Source: Pseudomonas sp. 10-1B
GTDB taxonomy: Bacteria; Pseudomonadota; Gammaproteobacteria; Pseudomonadales; Pseudomonadaceae
Direction of reading: 5' to 3'
Length of the DNA: 64,000 bases
Assembly (NCBI RefSeq): GCF_000935045.1
Contig: NZ_JYKS01000040.1
Span: forward strand, 78,747-142,746
Every line of letters starts with the position of its first letter. The stretch's first letter is position 1. This document shows positions 32,576 through 41,699 of the stretch, one piece after another. The notes under the pieces were generated by a model, which saw only the letters and a program-made list of their open reading frames with translations, did not search any database and was not told the DNA's origin. A program made the position numbers and the translations under genes.

Positions 32576-34162
32576 ATGAAAACTGTTCACGGCGCCACCT
32601 ACGACATCCTCCGCGAGCATGGCCTGACCACCATCTTCGGTAACCCTGGCTCCAACGAGCTGCCGTTCCTCAAGGGCTTCCCGGAGGACTTCCGCTACAT
32701 CCTCGGCCTGCACGAAGGCGCCGTGGTCGGCATGGCCGATGGCTATGCGCTGGCCAGCGGTCAGCCGACTTTCGTCAACCTGCATGCGGCTGCCGGTACC
32801 GGCAATGGCATGGGCGCCCTGACCAATGCCTGGTATTCGCACAGCCCTTTGGTGATCACTGCCGGCCAGCAAGTGCGCTCGATGATCGGGGTGGAAGCGA
32901 TGCTGGCCAATGTCGACGCTGCACAGTTGCCCAAGCCGCTGGTCAAGTGGAGTCACGAGCCCGCTACTGCGCAGGACGTGCCGCGCGCCCTGAGCCAGGC
33001 GATTCACACCGCCAGCCTCGCACCGCGTGGGCCGGTATACGTGTCGATCCCTTACGACGACTGGGCGTGTGAAGCCCCGGCCGGGGTCGAGCACCTGGCG
33101 CGGCGCCAAGTCAGCAGCGCCGGCCTGCCGTCGCCAGCGCAACTGCAGCAGCTGTGCCAGCGCCTGGCGGTGGCACGCAACCCGGTGCTGGTGCTGGGCC
33201 CGGATGTCGATGGCAGTGGCGCCAACGGTCTGGCTGTGCAGTTGGCGGAAAAGCTGCGCATGCCGGCCTGGGTTGCGCCTTCGGCGTCGCGCTGCCCGTT
33301 CCCCACGCGCCATGCTTGCTTCCGCGGAGTGCTGCCAGCGGCCATTGCCGGTATCAGCCACAACCTGGCCGGGCATGACCTGATTCTGGTGGTGGGGGCT
33401 CCAGTATTCCGCTACCACCAATTCGCCCCAGGCAACTACCTGCCGGCCGATTGCCAACTGCTGCACCTGACGTGCGACCCAGGCGAGGCGGCGCGGGCGC
33501 CAATGGGCGACGCCCTGGTCGGCGACATCGCACTCACCCTCGAAGCCGTGCTGGACGGCGTGCCACAAAGCGCCAGACCCATGCCGGCTGCCTTGCCGGC
33601 TGCCGAAGCGGTGGCAGATGACGGTGGCCTGTTGCGCCCGGAAACGGTGTTCGACCTGCTCAATGCCCTGGCGCCCAAGGATGCCATTTACGTCAAGGAA
33701 TCCACCTCCACCGTTGGCGCGTTCTGGCGCCGCGTGGAAATGCGCGAGCCGGGCAGCTATTTCTTCCCGGCCGCCGGTGGCCTGGGTTTCGGCCTGCCGG
33801 CAGCGGTTGGCGTGCAACTGGCATCGCCGGGCCGACGGGTTATCGGTGTTATCGGTGACGGCTCGGCCAACTACGGCATCACTGCGCTGTGGACCGCCGC
33901 GCAATACAACATCCCGGTGGTGTTCATCATCCTCAAGAACGGCACCTACGGCGCCTTGCGCTGGTTCGCCGATGTGCTGGACGTCAACGATGCGCCCGGG
34001 CTGGACGTGCCGGGCCTGGACTTCTGTGCGATCGCCCGTGGCTATGGCGTACAGGCGGTGCATGCGGCAACCGGCAGTGCGTTTGCCCAAGCGCTGCGTG
34101 AAGCGCTGGAGAGCGACCGGCCGGTGCTGATCGAAGTGCCGACCCAGACCATCGAGCCCTGA
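32576..34162 (+). CDS. mdlC: Benzoylformate decarboxylase (ThDP-dependent)
   Basis: A 528-residue ThDP enzyme, the same length as P. putida MdlC. The catalytic set of MdlC falls at the same numbers: Ser26 in NPGSNEL, Glu47 in LGLHEG, His70 in VNLHAAAG and His281 in FRYHQF. The ThDP/Mg motif GDGSANYGITALWTAAQYNIPVVFIILKNGTYG is near 425-460. It decarboxylates an aryl-glyoxylate to an aryl-aldehyde. No mandelate racemase or mandelate dehydrogenase gene is near. It is followed by an MFS gene and an aldehyde dehydrogenase in one operon. AGGGG precedes the ATG. The aryl group may be benzoyl or a hydroxy/methoxy variant. Confidence 0.9.
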   Translation: MKTVHGATYDILREHGLTTIFGNPGSNELPFLKGFPEDFRYILGLHEGAVVGMADGYALASGQPTFVNLHAAAGTGNGMGALTNAWYSHSPLVITAGQQVRSMIGVEAMLANVDAAQLPKPLVKWSHEPATAQDVPRALSQAIHTASLAPRGPVYVSIPYDDWACEAPAGVEHLARRQVSSAGLPSPAQLQQLCQRLAVARNPVLVLGPDVDGSGANGLAVQLAEKLRMPAWVAPSASRCPFPTRHACFRGVLPAAIAGISHNLAGHDLILVVGAPVFRYHQFAPGNYLPADCQLLHLTCDPGEAARAPMGDALVGDIALTLEAVLDGVPQSARPMPAALPAAEAVADDGGLLRPETVFDLLNALAPKDAIYVKESTSTVGAFWRRVEMREPGSYFFPAAGGLGFGLPAAVGVQLASPGRRVIGVIGDGSANYGITALWTAAQYNIPVVFIILKNGTYGALRWFADVLDVNDAPGLDVPGLDFCAIARGYGVQAVHAATGSAFAQALREALESDRPVLIEVPTQTIEP

Positions 34163-34211
34163 CCCGACCCGCACCAGGCGACACCCAACAAAAACAACAA
34201 TCGAGGTGGCT

Positions 34212-35552
34212 ATGAAGACGACTTCCGTAAGTGAAGTGATCGATGCTGCACCCTTCAATCGCACGCATCTGCTGATTCTGCTGTGGGGCTGTTTCATCAT
34301 GCTGTTCGACGGCTATGACATGGTGATCTACGGCTCGGTGGTGCCACGCCTGATGCAGGAATGGCAGCTGAGCGCCATCGAAGCCGGCACGCTCGGCAGT
34401 TGCGCACTATTCGGCATGCTGTTCGGCGGTACCTTGCTGGCGCCCCTGGCCGACCGTTTCGGCCGGCGCAAACTGATCATCCTCACCACCCTGCTGGCCA
34501 GCCTGGCGGCGTTCATGACCGGCCATGCGCGTACCCCGCTGGAGCTCGGCGCCTGCCGCCTGGTGACCGGGCTGGCGCTGGGTGCGCTGGTGCCCAGCGC
34601 CGTCAACCTGATCAGCGAATTCGCCCCGCAAGGCCGGCGCAGCACCATGATTACCGTGATGTCCAGCTTCTATTCGGTGGGCGCGGTGCTGTCGGCCTTG
34701 CTGGCGATCGTGGTGATCCCCCAGTGGGGCTGGCAGGCGGTGTTCTACGTGGCCGTGCTGCCAGTGCTGGCGGTGCCGTTCATGCTGCGCTACCTGCCGG
34801 AGTCGGCGGCGTTTCTTGAGCTGAAGGGGCGGCGCGCCGAGCTGGAGCAGTTGCTGGTCAAGGTCGATCCGGCGTTTCGCCCGGGCACTGAGCTGCGGTT
34901 GGCGGGCAACGCTCAACCGCTGGGCAAGGCACGCCTGGCGCAATTGTTCGGCCCTGGCCAGGCCTTGGCCACGGTGTTGCTGTGGGTGGCATTCGCCATG
35001 TGCATGCTGATGAGCTACGGCCTCAATACCTGGTTGCCCAAGCTGATGGCGCAGGGCGGCTATGCCTTGGGTTCGAGCCTGGCGTTCCTGGTAACCCTGA
35101 ACATTGGCGCCACGATCGGTGCGCTGTCCGGCGGCTGGCTGGCCGACCGCCTGGGCGTGCAGCGCACGCTGGCGCTGTTCTTCGTGCTGGCTGCGGTGTC
35201 GCTGGCGGCACTGGGGCTGAACCCTGGCCCGCTGTTGCTCAACCTGCTGCTGCTGATCGCCGGCGCCACCACCATCGGCACCTTGGCGGTGATCCACGCT
35301 TATGCCTCGATTGCCTACCCGGCGCACATCCGCTCCACCGGGGTGGGCTGGGCTGCTGGCATCGGCCGCCTCGGCGCCATCGCCGGGCCGATGCTGGGTG
35401 GCAGCCTGCTGTCGTTGCAGTTGCCCATCCAGCAGAACTTCCTTGCCTTCGCTCTGCCTGGGGTGATCGGCGCGCTGGCCATCGTCTTCATCCAGGTGCG
35501 TGCCCCCCAACAGGCCTGTGAGCCTGAAGCTGCCAACAAACCTACCTGCTGA
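34212..35552 (+). CDS. MFS transporter, aromatic-acid:H+ symporter type
   Basis: A 446-residue AAHS-type importer with 12 predicted segments. It has FDGYDMVIYGSVVPRLMQEW (about 38-57) with the D-G-Y-D motif, PLADRFGRRKLI as motif A, and HIRSTGVGWAAGIGRLGAI near 375. The ATG at 34212 has GAGG 5 bases upstream. It lies between mdlC and the aldehyde dehydrogenase, so it should import the aryl-glyoxylate or a precursor. It is clearly distinct from the importer at 30234 but of the same class. Confidence 0.85.
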   Translation: MKTTSVSEVIDAAPFNRTHLLILLWGCFIMLFDGYDMVIYGSVVPRLMQEWQLSAIEAGTLGSCALFGMLFGGTLLAPLADRFGRRKLIILTTLLASLAAFMTGHARTPLELGACRLVTGLALGALVPSAVNLISEFAPQGRRSTMITVMSSFYSVGAVLSALLAIVVIPQWGWQAVFYVAVLPVLAVPFMLRYLPESAAFLELKGRRAELEQLLVKVDPAFRPGTELRLAGNAQPLGKARLAQLFGPGQALATVLLWVAFAMCMLMSYGLNTWLPKLMAQGGYALGSSLAFLVTLNIGATIGALSGGWLADRLGVQRTLALFFVLAAVSLAALGLNPGPLLLNLLLLIAGATTIGTLAVIHAYASIAYPAHIRSTGVGWAAGIGRLGAIAGPMLGGSLLSLQLPIQQNFLAFALPGVIGALAIVFIQVRAPQQACEPEAANKPTC

Positions 35553-35566
35553 CCAAGGAGCCTTGC

Positions 35567-37042
35567 ATGTCTGCCAATAGCCCTCGTTACCAAGACCTTC
35601 AGTTGCAACCGCTTGCCGGCCAGTGGCGCGCCGGCAGCGCCGGCAAGACCCTGAACGTGCATAACCCGTACAACGACGAATTGTTGTTGCAGATTCAACA
35701 GGCCAGCCGCGCCGACCTCGATGCCGCCTACCACGAGGCAGCCCGTGCCCAACTGCAATGGGCAGCACTGGGGCCGGCTGCGCGCGCTGCGGTGCTGCAC
35801 GAAGTGGTGGCTATCTTCGACCGGCGTCGCGACGAAATCATCGACTGGATCATTCGCGAGTCCGGCAGTACCCGGCTCAAGGCCCAGTTGGAATGGGGCG
35901 CGGCGCGGGCGATTGCGCTGGAGTCGGCATCGTTCCCGTCGCGGGTGCACGGGCGCATCGTCGAGTCCAACGTGCCGGGCAAGGAAAGCCGCGTGTACCG
36001 CAGTGCCCTGGGCGTTGTCGGGGTCATCAGCCCGTGGAATTTCCCGCTGCACCTGACCCAGCGCTCGATTGCCCCGGCGCTGGCGCTGGGCAACGCCGTG
36101 GTGGTCAAGCCTGCCAGCGATACCCCGGTGTGCGGCGGCCTGCTGCTGGCGCGCATTTTCGAAGAGGCCGGGTTGCCGGCCGGGGTACTCAGTGTAGTGG
36201 TTGGCGCGGGCAGCGAGATTGGTGATGCCTTCGTCGAGCACCCGCTGCCAGCGCTGATCACCTTCACCGGTTCCACCCCGGTCGGGCGTGGTATCGGCCG
36301 CATCGCCAGCGGTGGCGAACACCTCAAGCACGTCGCGCTGGAACTGGGCGGCAACAGCCCGTTGGTAGTGCTGGACGATGCCGACCTCGAACAGGCAGTC
36401 AATGCAGCGGTGTTCGGCAAGTTTCTGCACCAGGGGCAGATCTGCATGGCCGTGAACCGGATCATCATTGACGACAGCCTCTACGAGGCGTTCGCCGAGC
36501 GCTTCGTCGCACGGGTCAGGGAGCTGGCGGTGGGTGATCCGGCCTCGGCCGGCACAGTGATCGGGCCGGTGATCAATGCCCGGCAACTGCAGGGCCTGCT
36601 GGACAAGATCAAGCTGGCGCATGACGAAGGCGCCGAGCCGCTGTACGAGGGCGGCATCAGCGGCAACCTGCTGGCCCCGCATGTGTATGGCGAGGTCACC
36701 TTCGACATGGACCTTGCGCGCAACGAAATCTTCGGGCCGTTGGTGGGCCTTATGCGTGCGCGTGACGAAACCCATGCGCTGGAGCTGGCCAACGCCAGCG
36801 AATTCGGGCTTTCCAGTGCGGTGTTCAGCCGCAACCTGGAGCGCGCCGTGCGCTTTGCCCGCCAAGTGCGTGCGGGCATGAGTCACATCAACGACATTCC
36901 GGTGAACGACGAGGCCAACGCGCCGTTCGGCGGCGAGAAGAACTCGGGGCTTGGCCGCTTCAACGGTGACTGGGCGATCGACGAGTTCACCCGTGATCAC
37001 TGGGTCAGCGTGCAGCATGTGCCGCGCCAGTATCCGTTCTGA
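35567..37042 (+). CDS. Aromatic aldehyde dehydrogenase (benzaldehyde/vanillin type)
   Basis: A 491-residue NAD(P)-dependent ALDH. Seen: SPWNFP (155-160), catalytic Glu259 in ALELGGNSP, nucleophile Cys293 in HQGQICMAVNRI, and NEIFGPLVG near 385. The HQGQICM form is typical of benzaldehyde and vanillin dehydrogenases. It follows the MFS gene by 14 bases and completes a decarboxylase-importer-dehydrogenase operon that converts aryl-glyoxylate to the aryl-carboxylate. Whether the acid is benzoate (needs ben/cat genes elsewhere) or vanillate (used by vanAB 3.5 kb away) cannot be decided from sequence. Confidence 0.87.
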   Translation: MSANSPRYQDLQLQPLAGQWRAGSAGKTLNVHNPYNDELLLQIQQASRADLDAAYHEAARAQLQWAALGPAARAAVLHEVVAIFDRRRDEIIDWIIRESGSTRLKAQLEWGAARAIALESASFPSRVHGRIVESNVPGKESRVYRSALGVVGVISPWNFPLHLTQRSIAPALALGNAVVVKPASDTPVCGGLLLARIFEEAGLPAGVLSVVVGAGSEIGDAFVEHPLPALITFTGSTPVGRGIGRIASGGEHLKHVALELGGNSPLVVLDDADLEQAVNAAVFGKFLHQGQICMAVNRIIIDDSLYEAFAERFVARVRELAVGDPASAGTVIGPVINARQLQGLLDKIKLAHDEGAEPLYEGGISGNLLAPHVYGEVTFDMDLARNEIFGPLVGLMRARDETHALELANASEFGLSSAVFSRNLERAVRFARQVRAGMSHINDIPVNDEANAPFGGEKNSGLGRFNGDWAIDEFTRDHWVSVQHVPRQYPF

Positions 37043-37161
37043 TGCACTGAGTGACTGAGTAGCGCCCGGCCCAGGCCGGGCATTCGTGCAGCCTCGTCAC
37101 CACGGGCTCTGGGCAGCCTGCGGGGGGCGGCTGCGTCCAAGAAAAGCGGAGAACAATAATA

Positions 37162-38415
37162 ATGATGCACACAACTTTCACGCTGGCCCGTTCATCCCTG
37201 GCGGTTTCGCTGGCGCTGGGCCTGAGTTTGCCAGCCTGGGCCGAGGAGGGCGGCTTCTTCGAGGATGCCAAGGCCGGGCTGACACTGCGCAACTACTATT
37301 TCAACCGCGATTTCCGCGACCCGGGGGCGGCCAAGAGCAAGGTTGAGGAATGGGCCCAAGGCTTCATCTTCAAGTTCAGCTCAGGTTATACCCCAGGGCT
37401 GATCGGTTTCGGCCTGGACGGCATCGCCATGTTCGGCGTGAAGCTCGACAGTGGCCGCGGGACCAGTGGCTCCGACCTGTTACCAGTGCATGATGACGGC
37501 CGCGCGGCTGACGACTATGGCCGCGCCGGGTTGGCTGCGAAGCTGCGCATTTCGGCCACCGAGTTGAAGGTGGGTGAACTGCTGCCGGACATTCCATTGC
37601 TGCGTTACGACGATGGCCGCCTGTTGCCGCAGACCTTCCGCGGTGCAATGCTCGACTCACGCGAGATCGAAGGCCTGAGCTTGCAGGCTGGCCAGTACCG
37701 TGAGGTGAGCCTGCGCAACTCGTCCGACATGCAGGACCTTTCTGCCTGGGCCGCGCCTGGGGTGACCTCGGACGGGTTCAACTATGCCGGTGCCGAGTAC
37801 CGCTTCAACCAGCAGCGTACGCTGATCGGTGCCTGGCATTCGCAACTGGAGGACATCTACCAGCAAAGCTACTTCAACCTGCTGCATAGCCAGCGGGTAG
37901 GGGAGTGGACGCTAGGCGCCAACCTCGGTTACTTCATCGACCGGGACGATGGCCAGGCCCGCATCGGCGACATTCAGAGCCGCACCGGTTACGCCTTGCT
38001 GTCTGCCGCGCATAGCGGTCACACGCTGTACCTGGGGCTGCAGAAGGTCAGTGGCGACAGCCAGTGGATGTCGGTGTACGGCAGTAGCGGTCGGACCCTG
38101 GGCAATGACATGTTCAACGGCAACTTCAGCAACGCCGACGAGCGCTCGTGGCAAGTGCGTTACGACTACAACTTTGCCGCGCTGGGTGTGCCTGGGCTGC
38201 TGGCGATGGTGCGTTACGGGCATGGCGAGAATGCCACCACGGCGGCCGGCAGCAATGGCAAGGAGTGGGAGCGCGACACCGAGGTCAACTACACCATCCA
38301 GAGCGGGGCGTTGAAGAACCTCAACATCCGCCTGAACAACGCGACCAACCGGCGTAGCTTCAATAGCGACTTCGACCAGACGCGTTTGATCGTCAGCTAC
38401 CCGCTGTCATTGTAA
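37162..38415 (+). CDS. OprD/OpdK-family outer-membrane porin
   Basis: A 417-residue outer-membrane channel. Signal peptide 1-27 ends LSLPAWA. The mature barrel begins GGFFEDAKAGLTLRNYYFNRDF and includes EEWAQGFIFKFSSGYTPG and GVKLDSGRGTSGSDLLP, the start of every OprD-family porin, and ends in QTRLIVSYPLSL, a barrel strand with aromatic and hydrophobic alternation. The OpdK branch takes up vanillate and benzoate. It is 119 bases after the ALDH gene, so cotranscription is possible. It could serve both the mdlC module and vanillate uptake. Confidence 0.87.
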   Translation: MMHTTFTLARSSLAVSLALGLSLPAWAEEGGFFEDAKAGLTLRNYYFNRDFRDPGAAKSKVEEWAQGFIFKFSSGYTPGLIGFGLDGIAMFGVKLDSGRGTSGSDLLPVHDDGRAADDYGRAGLAAKLRISATELKVGELLPDIPLLRYDDGRLLPQTFRGAMLDSREIEGLSLQAGQYREVSLRNSSDMQDLSAWAAPGVTSDGFNYAGAEYRFNQQRTLIGAWHSQLEDIYQQSYFNLLHSQRVGEWTLGANLGYFIDRDDGQARIGDIQSRTGYALLSAAHSGHTLYLGLQKVSGDSQWMSVYGSSGRTLGNDMFNGNFSNADERSWQVRYDYNFAALGVPGLLAMVRYGHGENATTAAGSNGKEWERDTEVNYTIQSGALKNLNIRLNNATNRRSFNSDFDQTRLIVSYPLSL

Positions 38416-38820
38416 ATGTCTTGTTGGCCTCATCGCCGGCAAGCCAGCTCCCACAGGTACTGCACAGGGCTTGAGGCCTATGCGGTCGAGGTGGGAGCGG
38501 CCTTGTGTCGCGAAAGGGCTGCAGAGCAGCCCCAGCAATATATGCTCCGATACCCAGATCCTGGGGCCGCACTACGGCCCTTTCGCGACACAAGGCCGCT
38601 CCCACAAAGCCCGCGTCGAGCTTACGAACTGAGTACTCTGCGCGACACCGCAGCGCATAGGGCTGGGTGATCTCCTATAGGAACGCGATCATACGGGGAA
38701 TCGCGATCGCCCTGTGCATGCCGATCAAGGTGAAGGTCGGCATACCGGCGGCCGAACTGGCCAGCAACAACCCCTCGGCTTGCGCTAAGATGCCCGCTCC
38801 TGTCTCTGGAAGTTGCCTGG
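38416..38820. other. Intergenic region before vanR
   Basis: Of these 405 bases the first 190 are REP sequence. The remaining stretch (about 38610-38820) has no recognised gene, operator or terminator; a short frame at 38667 runs into vanR out of frame and has no ribosome-binding site. No GGATCC palindrome is present, so vanR does not appear to have the operator seen at vanA. Confidence 0.5.
38431..38605. repeat. REP cluster with 29-base perfect inverted arms
   Basis: A CATCGCCGGCAAGCC-type unit (38431-38457) is followed by arms 38491-38519 and 38577-38605 that are exact reverse complements (GTGGGAGCGGCCTTGTGTCG core). Two REP subtypes are side by side. It follows the porin stop and is a likely transcription end. 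Confidence 0.8.
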
Positions 38821-39534
38821 ATGAGCAAACCCGGTCAAATGGTGCTGGTAGCGTTGCGCAAGATGATCGCCTCGGGCGAACTGGCGGCCGGCGAGCGCTT
38901 GATGGAAGTTCCTACCGCCGAACTGTTCGGTGTCTCACGCATGCCGGTACGCATGGCGTTTCGCACCCTCGAGCAGGAGGGCCTGCTGGTGCGTTTTGGG
39001 GGGCGGGGGTTCCGGGTACGTTCGGTCAGCGCCGATGACATCGCCGGCGCGGTCGAGGTGCGCGGCGTGCTGGAGGGCCTGGCTGCCCGACAGGCCGCAG
39101 AGCGTGGCTTGTCAGCGCAAGCACGCGCAGCGCTGCAGCAGTGTCTGGTAGATGGCGACCAGCTGTTCGACAAGGGCTTCGTGACCGAAGAAGACTTGCA
39201 GGCCTATCACGACCTCAACATGCGCTTTCACCAGGTGATCATCGAAGCCAGCCACAATCCGGCCATTGCCGATGCCTTGGCGCGCAACGACCACCTGCCG
39301 TTCGCCTCGGTTACCGCACTGGCCGTGGACCGCCATGACCTGGCTCGTGAATACCGGCGCTTCAACTTCGCGCACATGCAGCACCATGCGGTGTTCGACG
39401 CCCTGGTCAACGGCCAGGGCGCCCGCGCCGAAGCGATCATGCGCGAGCACGCCAATGCCACCTTGCGTTATGCCGAGACCTTCGGCGGGGCGACCGTTGA
39501 CGCGGGCATGAAAGTCATCTTGCCTTCGTCGTAA
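38821..39534 (+). CDS. vanR: GntR-family vanillate repressor VanR
   Basis: A 237-residue regulator of the FadR/VanR subfamily. The winged helix (residues 5-70; MIASGELAAGERLMEVPTAELFGVSRMPVRMAFRTLEQEGLL) is followed by a helical FCD domain (about 80-220; HDLNMRFHQVIIEASHNPAIADAL). VanR releases vanAB promoters when vanillate is present. It is convergent with vanB, only 6 bases between stops. GGATCC-centred palindromes upstream of vanA and of the MFS at 30234 are the likely targets. GGAA lies upstream of the ATG. Confidence 0.87.
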   Translation: MSKPGQMVLVALRKMIASGELAAGERLMEVPTAELFGVSRMPVRMAFRTLEQEGLLVRFGGRGFRVRSVSADDIAGAVEVRGVLEGLAARQAAERGLSAQARAALQQCLVDGDQLFDKGFVTEEDLQAYHDLNMRFHQVIIEASHNPAIADALARNDHLPFASVTALAVDRHDLAREYRRFNFAHMQHHAVFDALVNGQGARAEAIMREHANATLRYAETFGGATVDAGMKVILPSS

Positions 39535-39540
39535 GCCGGC

Positions 39541-40491
39541 TCAGATGTCGAGCACCAGCAAGGGCGTCTTCGAGCGCGAGCAGCAGGGCGTGAACTGATC
39601 GTTCAGCGCCTGTTCTTCTTCCGTGAGGAACAGGTCGCGATGGTCTGGTGTGCCCTGCAGCACGCGGGTCAGGCAGGTGCCGCAAATACCTTGTTCGCAC
39701 GACATGGCGATCTCGATGCCGTGCCGTTCCAGCACCTGCACCACGGTCTGGTCGGCCGGCACTTCGAAGACCTGGCCGGTGCTGCCGACCTGCACCGAAA
39801 AGCTGCCATCGTCGCTGCTATCGACCGGCGCCGCGGCAAAGTATTCGCGGTGCAGGCAGGCCTCTTGCCAACCCAGCCCCCTGGCGCTGTCCAGCACATG
39901 TTGCATGAAGCCACCGGGCCCACACACATACAGGTGCACATCGTCTTGCGGGCTGCCCAGTACCCGGGCAATGTCCAGTGCGGTTTCCGGCTGCTCGTCA
40001 AAGTGTACGAACAGGCGATCGGCGAAGGGCGCGTTGCGGATGCGCTGGACAAAGGCTGCGCGCTCGCTGGACCGGGCGCAGTAGTGCAGCTCGAAATCCC
40101 CGCCGCTGTGGGATAACTGCTCGGCCATGCACAGGATCGGGGTAATACCGATCCCCCCGGCGAACAGCAAACTGCGCCGCGCGCCCTCGGCCAATGGGAA
40201 CAGGTTTCGCGGCGTGCTGATGCGCAGCCGGGCACCGGCCTGCACCTGCTCGTGCAGGCTACGCGAGCCACCGCGTGATGCCGGGTCGTTGAGCACGCCG
40301 ATCAGGTAGCGATGGCGCTCCTCGGGGTGGTTGCACAGGGAATACTGGCGCACCAGCCCACCAGGCAGGTGTACATCGATATGTGCGCCAGCGCTGAAGG
40401 CCGGCAGCGGGCTGCCATCAGCCGCCGCCAGTTCGAAACTGCAGATACCCTGCGCTTCGTCGTTACGGGATACCACTACGGCGTCGATCAT
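39541..40491 (-). CDS. vanB: Vanillate O-demethylase reductase subunit VanB
   Basis: A 316-residue oxygenase reductase. An FMN-binding ferredoxin-reductase-like domain (HLPGGLVRQYSLCNHPEE near 45-62) is followed by an NAD-binding domain (LLFAGGIGITPILCMAEQL near 107-125) and a C-terminal plant-type [2Fe-2S] domain with Cys spacing in SCEQGICGTC and a last Cys near 303. It passes electrons from NADH to VanA. It follows vanA by 12 bases in one operon. Confidence 0.93.
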   Translation of the reverse strand: MIDAVVVSRNDEAQGICSFELAAADGSPLPAFSAGAHIDVHLPGGLVRQYSLCNHPEERHRYLIGVLNDPASRGGSRSLHEQVQAGARLRISTPRNLFPLAEGARRSLLFAGGIGITPILCMAEQLSHSGGDFELHYCARSSERAAFVQRIRNAPFADRLFVHFDEQPETALDIARVLGSPQDDVHLYVCGPGGFMQHVLDSARGLGWQEACLHREYFAAAPVDSSDDGSFSVQVGSTGQVFEVPADQTVVQVLERHGIEIAMSCEQGICGTCLTRVLQGTPDHRDLFLTEEEQALNDQFTPCCSRSKTPLLVLDI

Positions 40492-40503
40492 GTCGGCTAT
40501 TCC

Positions 40504-41571
40504 TCAGGCAGGGGTGGCGCTGGTCGCGATCAGGTGCGGCTGGAGCGCGTGCTCCTTGGCGATCAACCGCTCCAGAATCTTGCGCGACTGCACGCCGCCG
40601 GCATCGATGTTCAGCTTCAGCAGATTGCGCTCAGGGTAGGCCAGCAGGTTCTGCTGCTGGCGTTCGAGCATTTCCAGGTCTTCACTGAAAATCTTGCCCT
40701 GGCCTTCACGGATGTTGTCGGTCAGGGCCTGGTCGTGCGCCGCGAAATTGCGCGCCATGCCCCAGAAGTACCAGATCGAGGTGTCGCTCTCTGGGGTGAT
40801 GAAATCGACCACGATGCTCGACGCCTTGTGCTGTGCATCGGCGTGGTAGCCACCCTTGCCGGCATGCGCCACGCCCACTTCGATCAGCACATGGCTGGGT
40901 GGCGTGAAGCGGCAGATCTGCCAACGGTCTACCGGCACATCGTCGGCCAGGCCGTTGCCGCGCAGGGCCATGCGCCAGAACGGTGGGGCCATGATGTTTT
41001 CCATGTGGCGGGCGGTGACCACCTCATCGCCGGTGACAGTGGTCACCGGCGGCGCTTCATCGATTTCCTTCTGGCCAATGCTGGAGGCGTGGACGTAGGT
41101 CTCGTGGGTGAGGTCCATCAGGTTGTCGATCATCAGGCGGTAGTCGCAGCCGATGTGGAACAACCCGCCGCCGTAGGCCCACTCATCATTCACCGCCCAT
41201 TCCAGGTGCGGGATCAGCGCCGGGTCGGCCTGTGCCTGGTCGCCGGGCCAGACCCAGATGAAGCCATAGCGCTCCACCGCAGCGAAGGTCTTGTTGCACG
41301 GAAAGCCACGTACCCGCTGGCCTGGCATCGAGACCGTCTTGCCATCGCAGCCCATGACCAGGCCGTGGTAGCCGCACACCAGGTTGCCGTCCTCGACATA
41401 GCCCAGCGACAGCGGCGCACCGCGGTGTGGGCAGAAGTCCTCCACGGCGGCTACACGGTTCTCGTGGCTGCGGTAGAACACGATCTTTTCCCCACAGATC
41501 TGCCGGCCAAGGGGTTTGCTGGCGATTTCATCAGGGGTGCAGGCGACGTACCAGGTGTTTTTCGGGTACAT
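40504..41571 (-). CDS. vanA: Vanillate O-demethylase oxygenase subunit VanA
   Basis: A 355-residue Rieske oxygenase. The Rieske cluster ligands are Cys47, His49, Cys66 and His69 (CPHRGAPLS ... CGYHG), and the mononuclear-iron region appears as DNLMDLTHETYVHASS near 160-175 with Asp and two His. It demethylates vanillate to protocatechuate plus formaldehyde, using electrons from VanB. It is first in the vanAB operon; the upstream region has an apparent sigma-70 promoter overlapped by a 20-base VanR-type palindrome. Confidence 0.94.
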   Translation of the reverse strand: MYPKNTWYVACTPDEIASKPLGRQICGEKIVFYRSHENRVAAVEDFCPHRGAPLSLGYVEDGNLVCGYHGLVMGCDGKTVSMPGQRVRGFPCNKTFAAVERYGFIWVWPGDQAQADPALIPHLEWAVNDEWAYGGGLFHIGCDYRLMIDNLMDLTHETYVHASSIGQKEIDEAPPVTTVTGDEVVTARHMENIMAPPFWRMALRGNGLADDVPVDRWQICRFTPPSHVLIEVGVAHAGKGGYHADAQHKASSIVVDFITPESDTSIWYFWGMARNFAAHDQALTDNIREGQGKIFSEDLEMLERQQQNLLAYPERNLLKLNIDAGGVQSRKILERLIAKEHALQPHLIATSATPA

Positions 41572-41597
41572 GGGAGGCTCTCCGGGGTTTTGTTTTT

Positions 41598-41617
41598 ATT
41601 TAATGGATCCATTAAAT
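41598..41617. promoter_or_regulatory. Putative VanR operator at the vanA promoter (proximal)
   Basis: A perfect 20-base palindrome centred on GGATCC (ATGGATCCAT core). It overlaps the -10 element of the vanA promoter and lies 27 bases upstream of the ATG, so binding should block transcription. Confidence 0.75.
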
Positions 41618-41640
41618 CGCCGGATCTCAATGAGGGTCAA
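41612..41640 (-). promoter_or_regulatory. vanAB sigma-70 promoter
   Basis: Minus strand: TTGACC (41640-41635), a 17-base spacer, then ATTTAA (41617-41612). The -10 hexamer lies inside the proximal VanR palindrome. Elements and spacing fit a sigma-70 promoter. Confidence 0.55.
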
Positions 41641-41687
41641 TTAAAAATGTCTGTATTTCGCGGGTTCTGGGCGATTATCGGACTGTC

Positions 41688-41699
41688 AATGGATCCATT
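41688..41699. promoter_or_regulatory. Putative VanR operator (distal)
   Basis: AATGGATCCATT, a perfect 12-base palindrome 90 bases from the proximal site. It lies 86 bases before the ABC ATPase start, so it could also influence the divergent ABC genes. Confidence 0.65.

Noticed and set aside
38667..38820. A short frame before vanR (MISYRNAIIRG...) considered as a small gene
   Set aside because: No ribosome-binding site, no recognisable family, and it continues into vanR out of frame.
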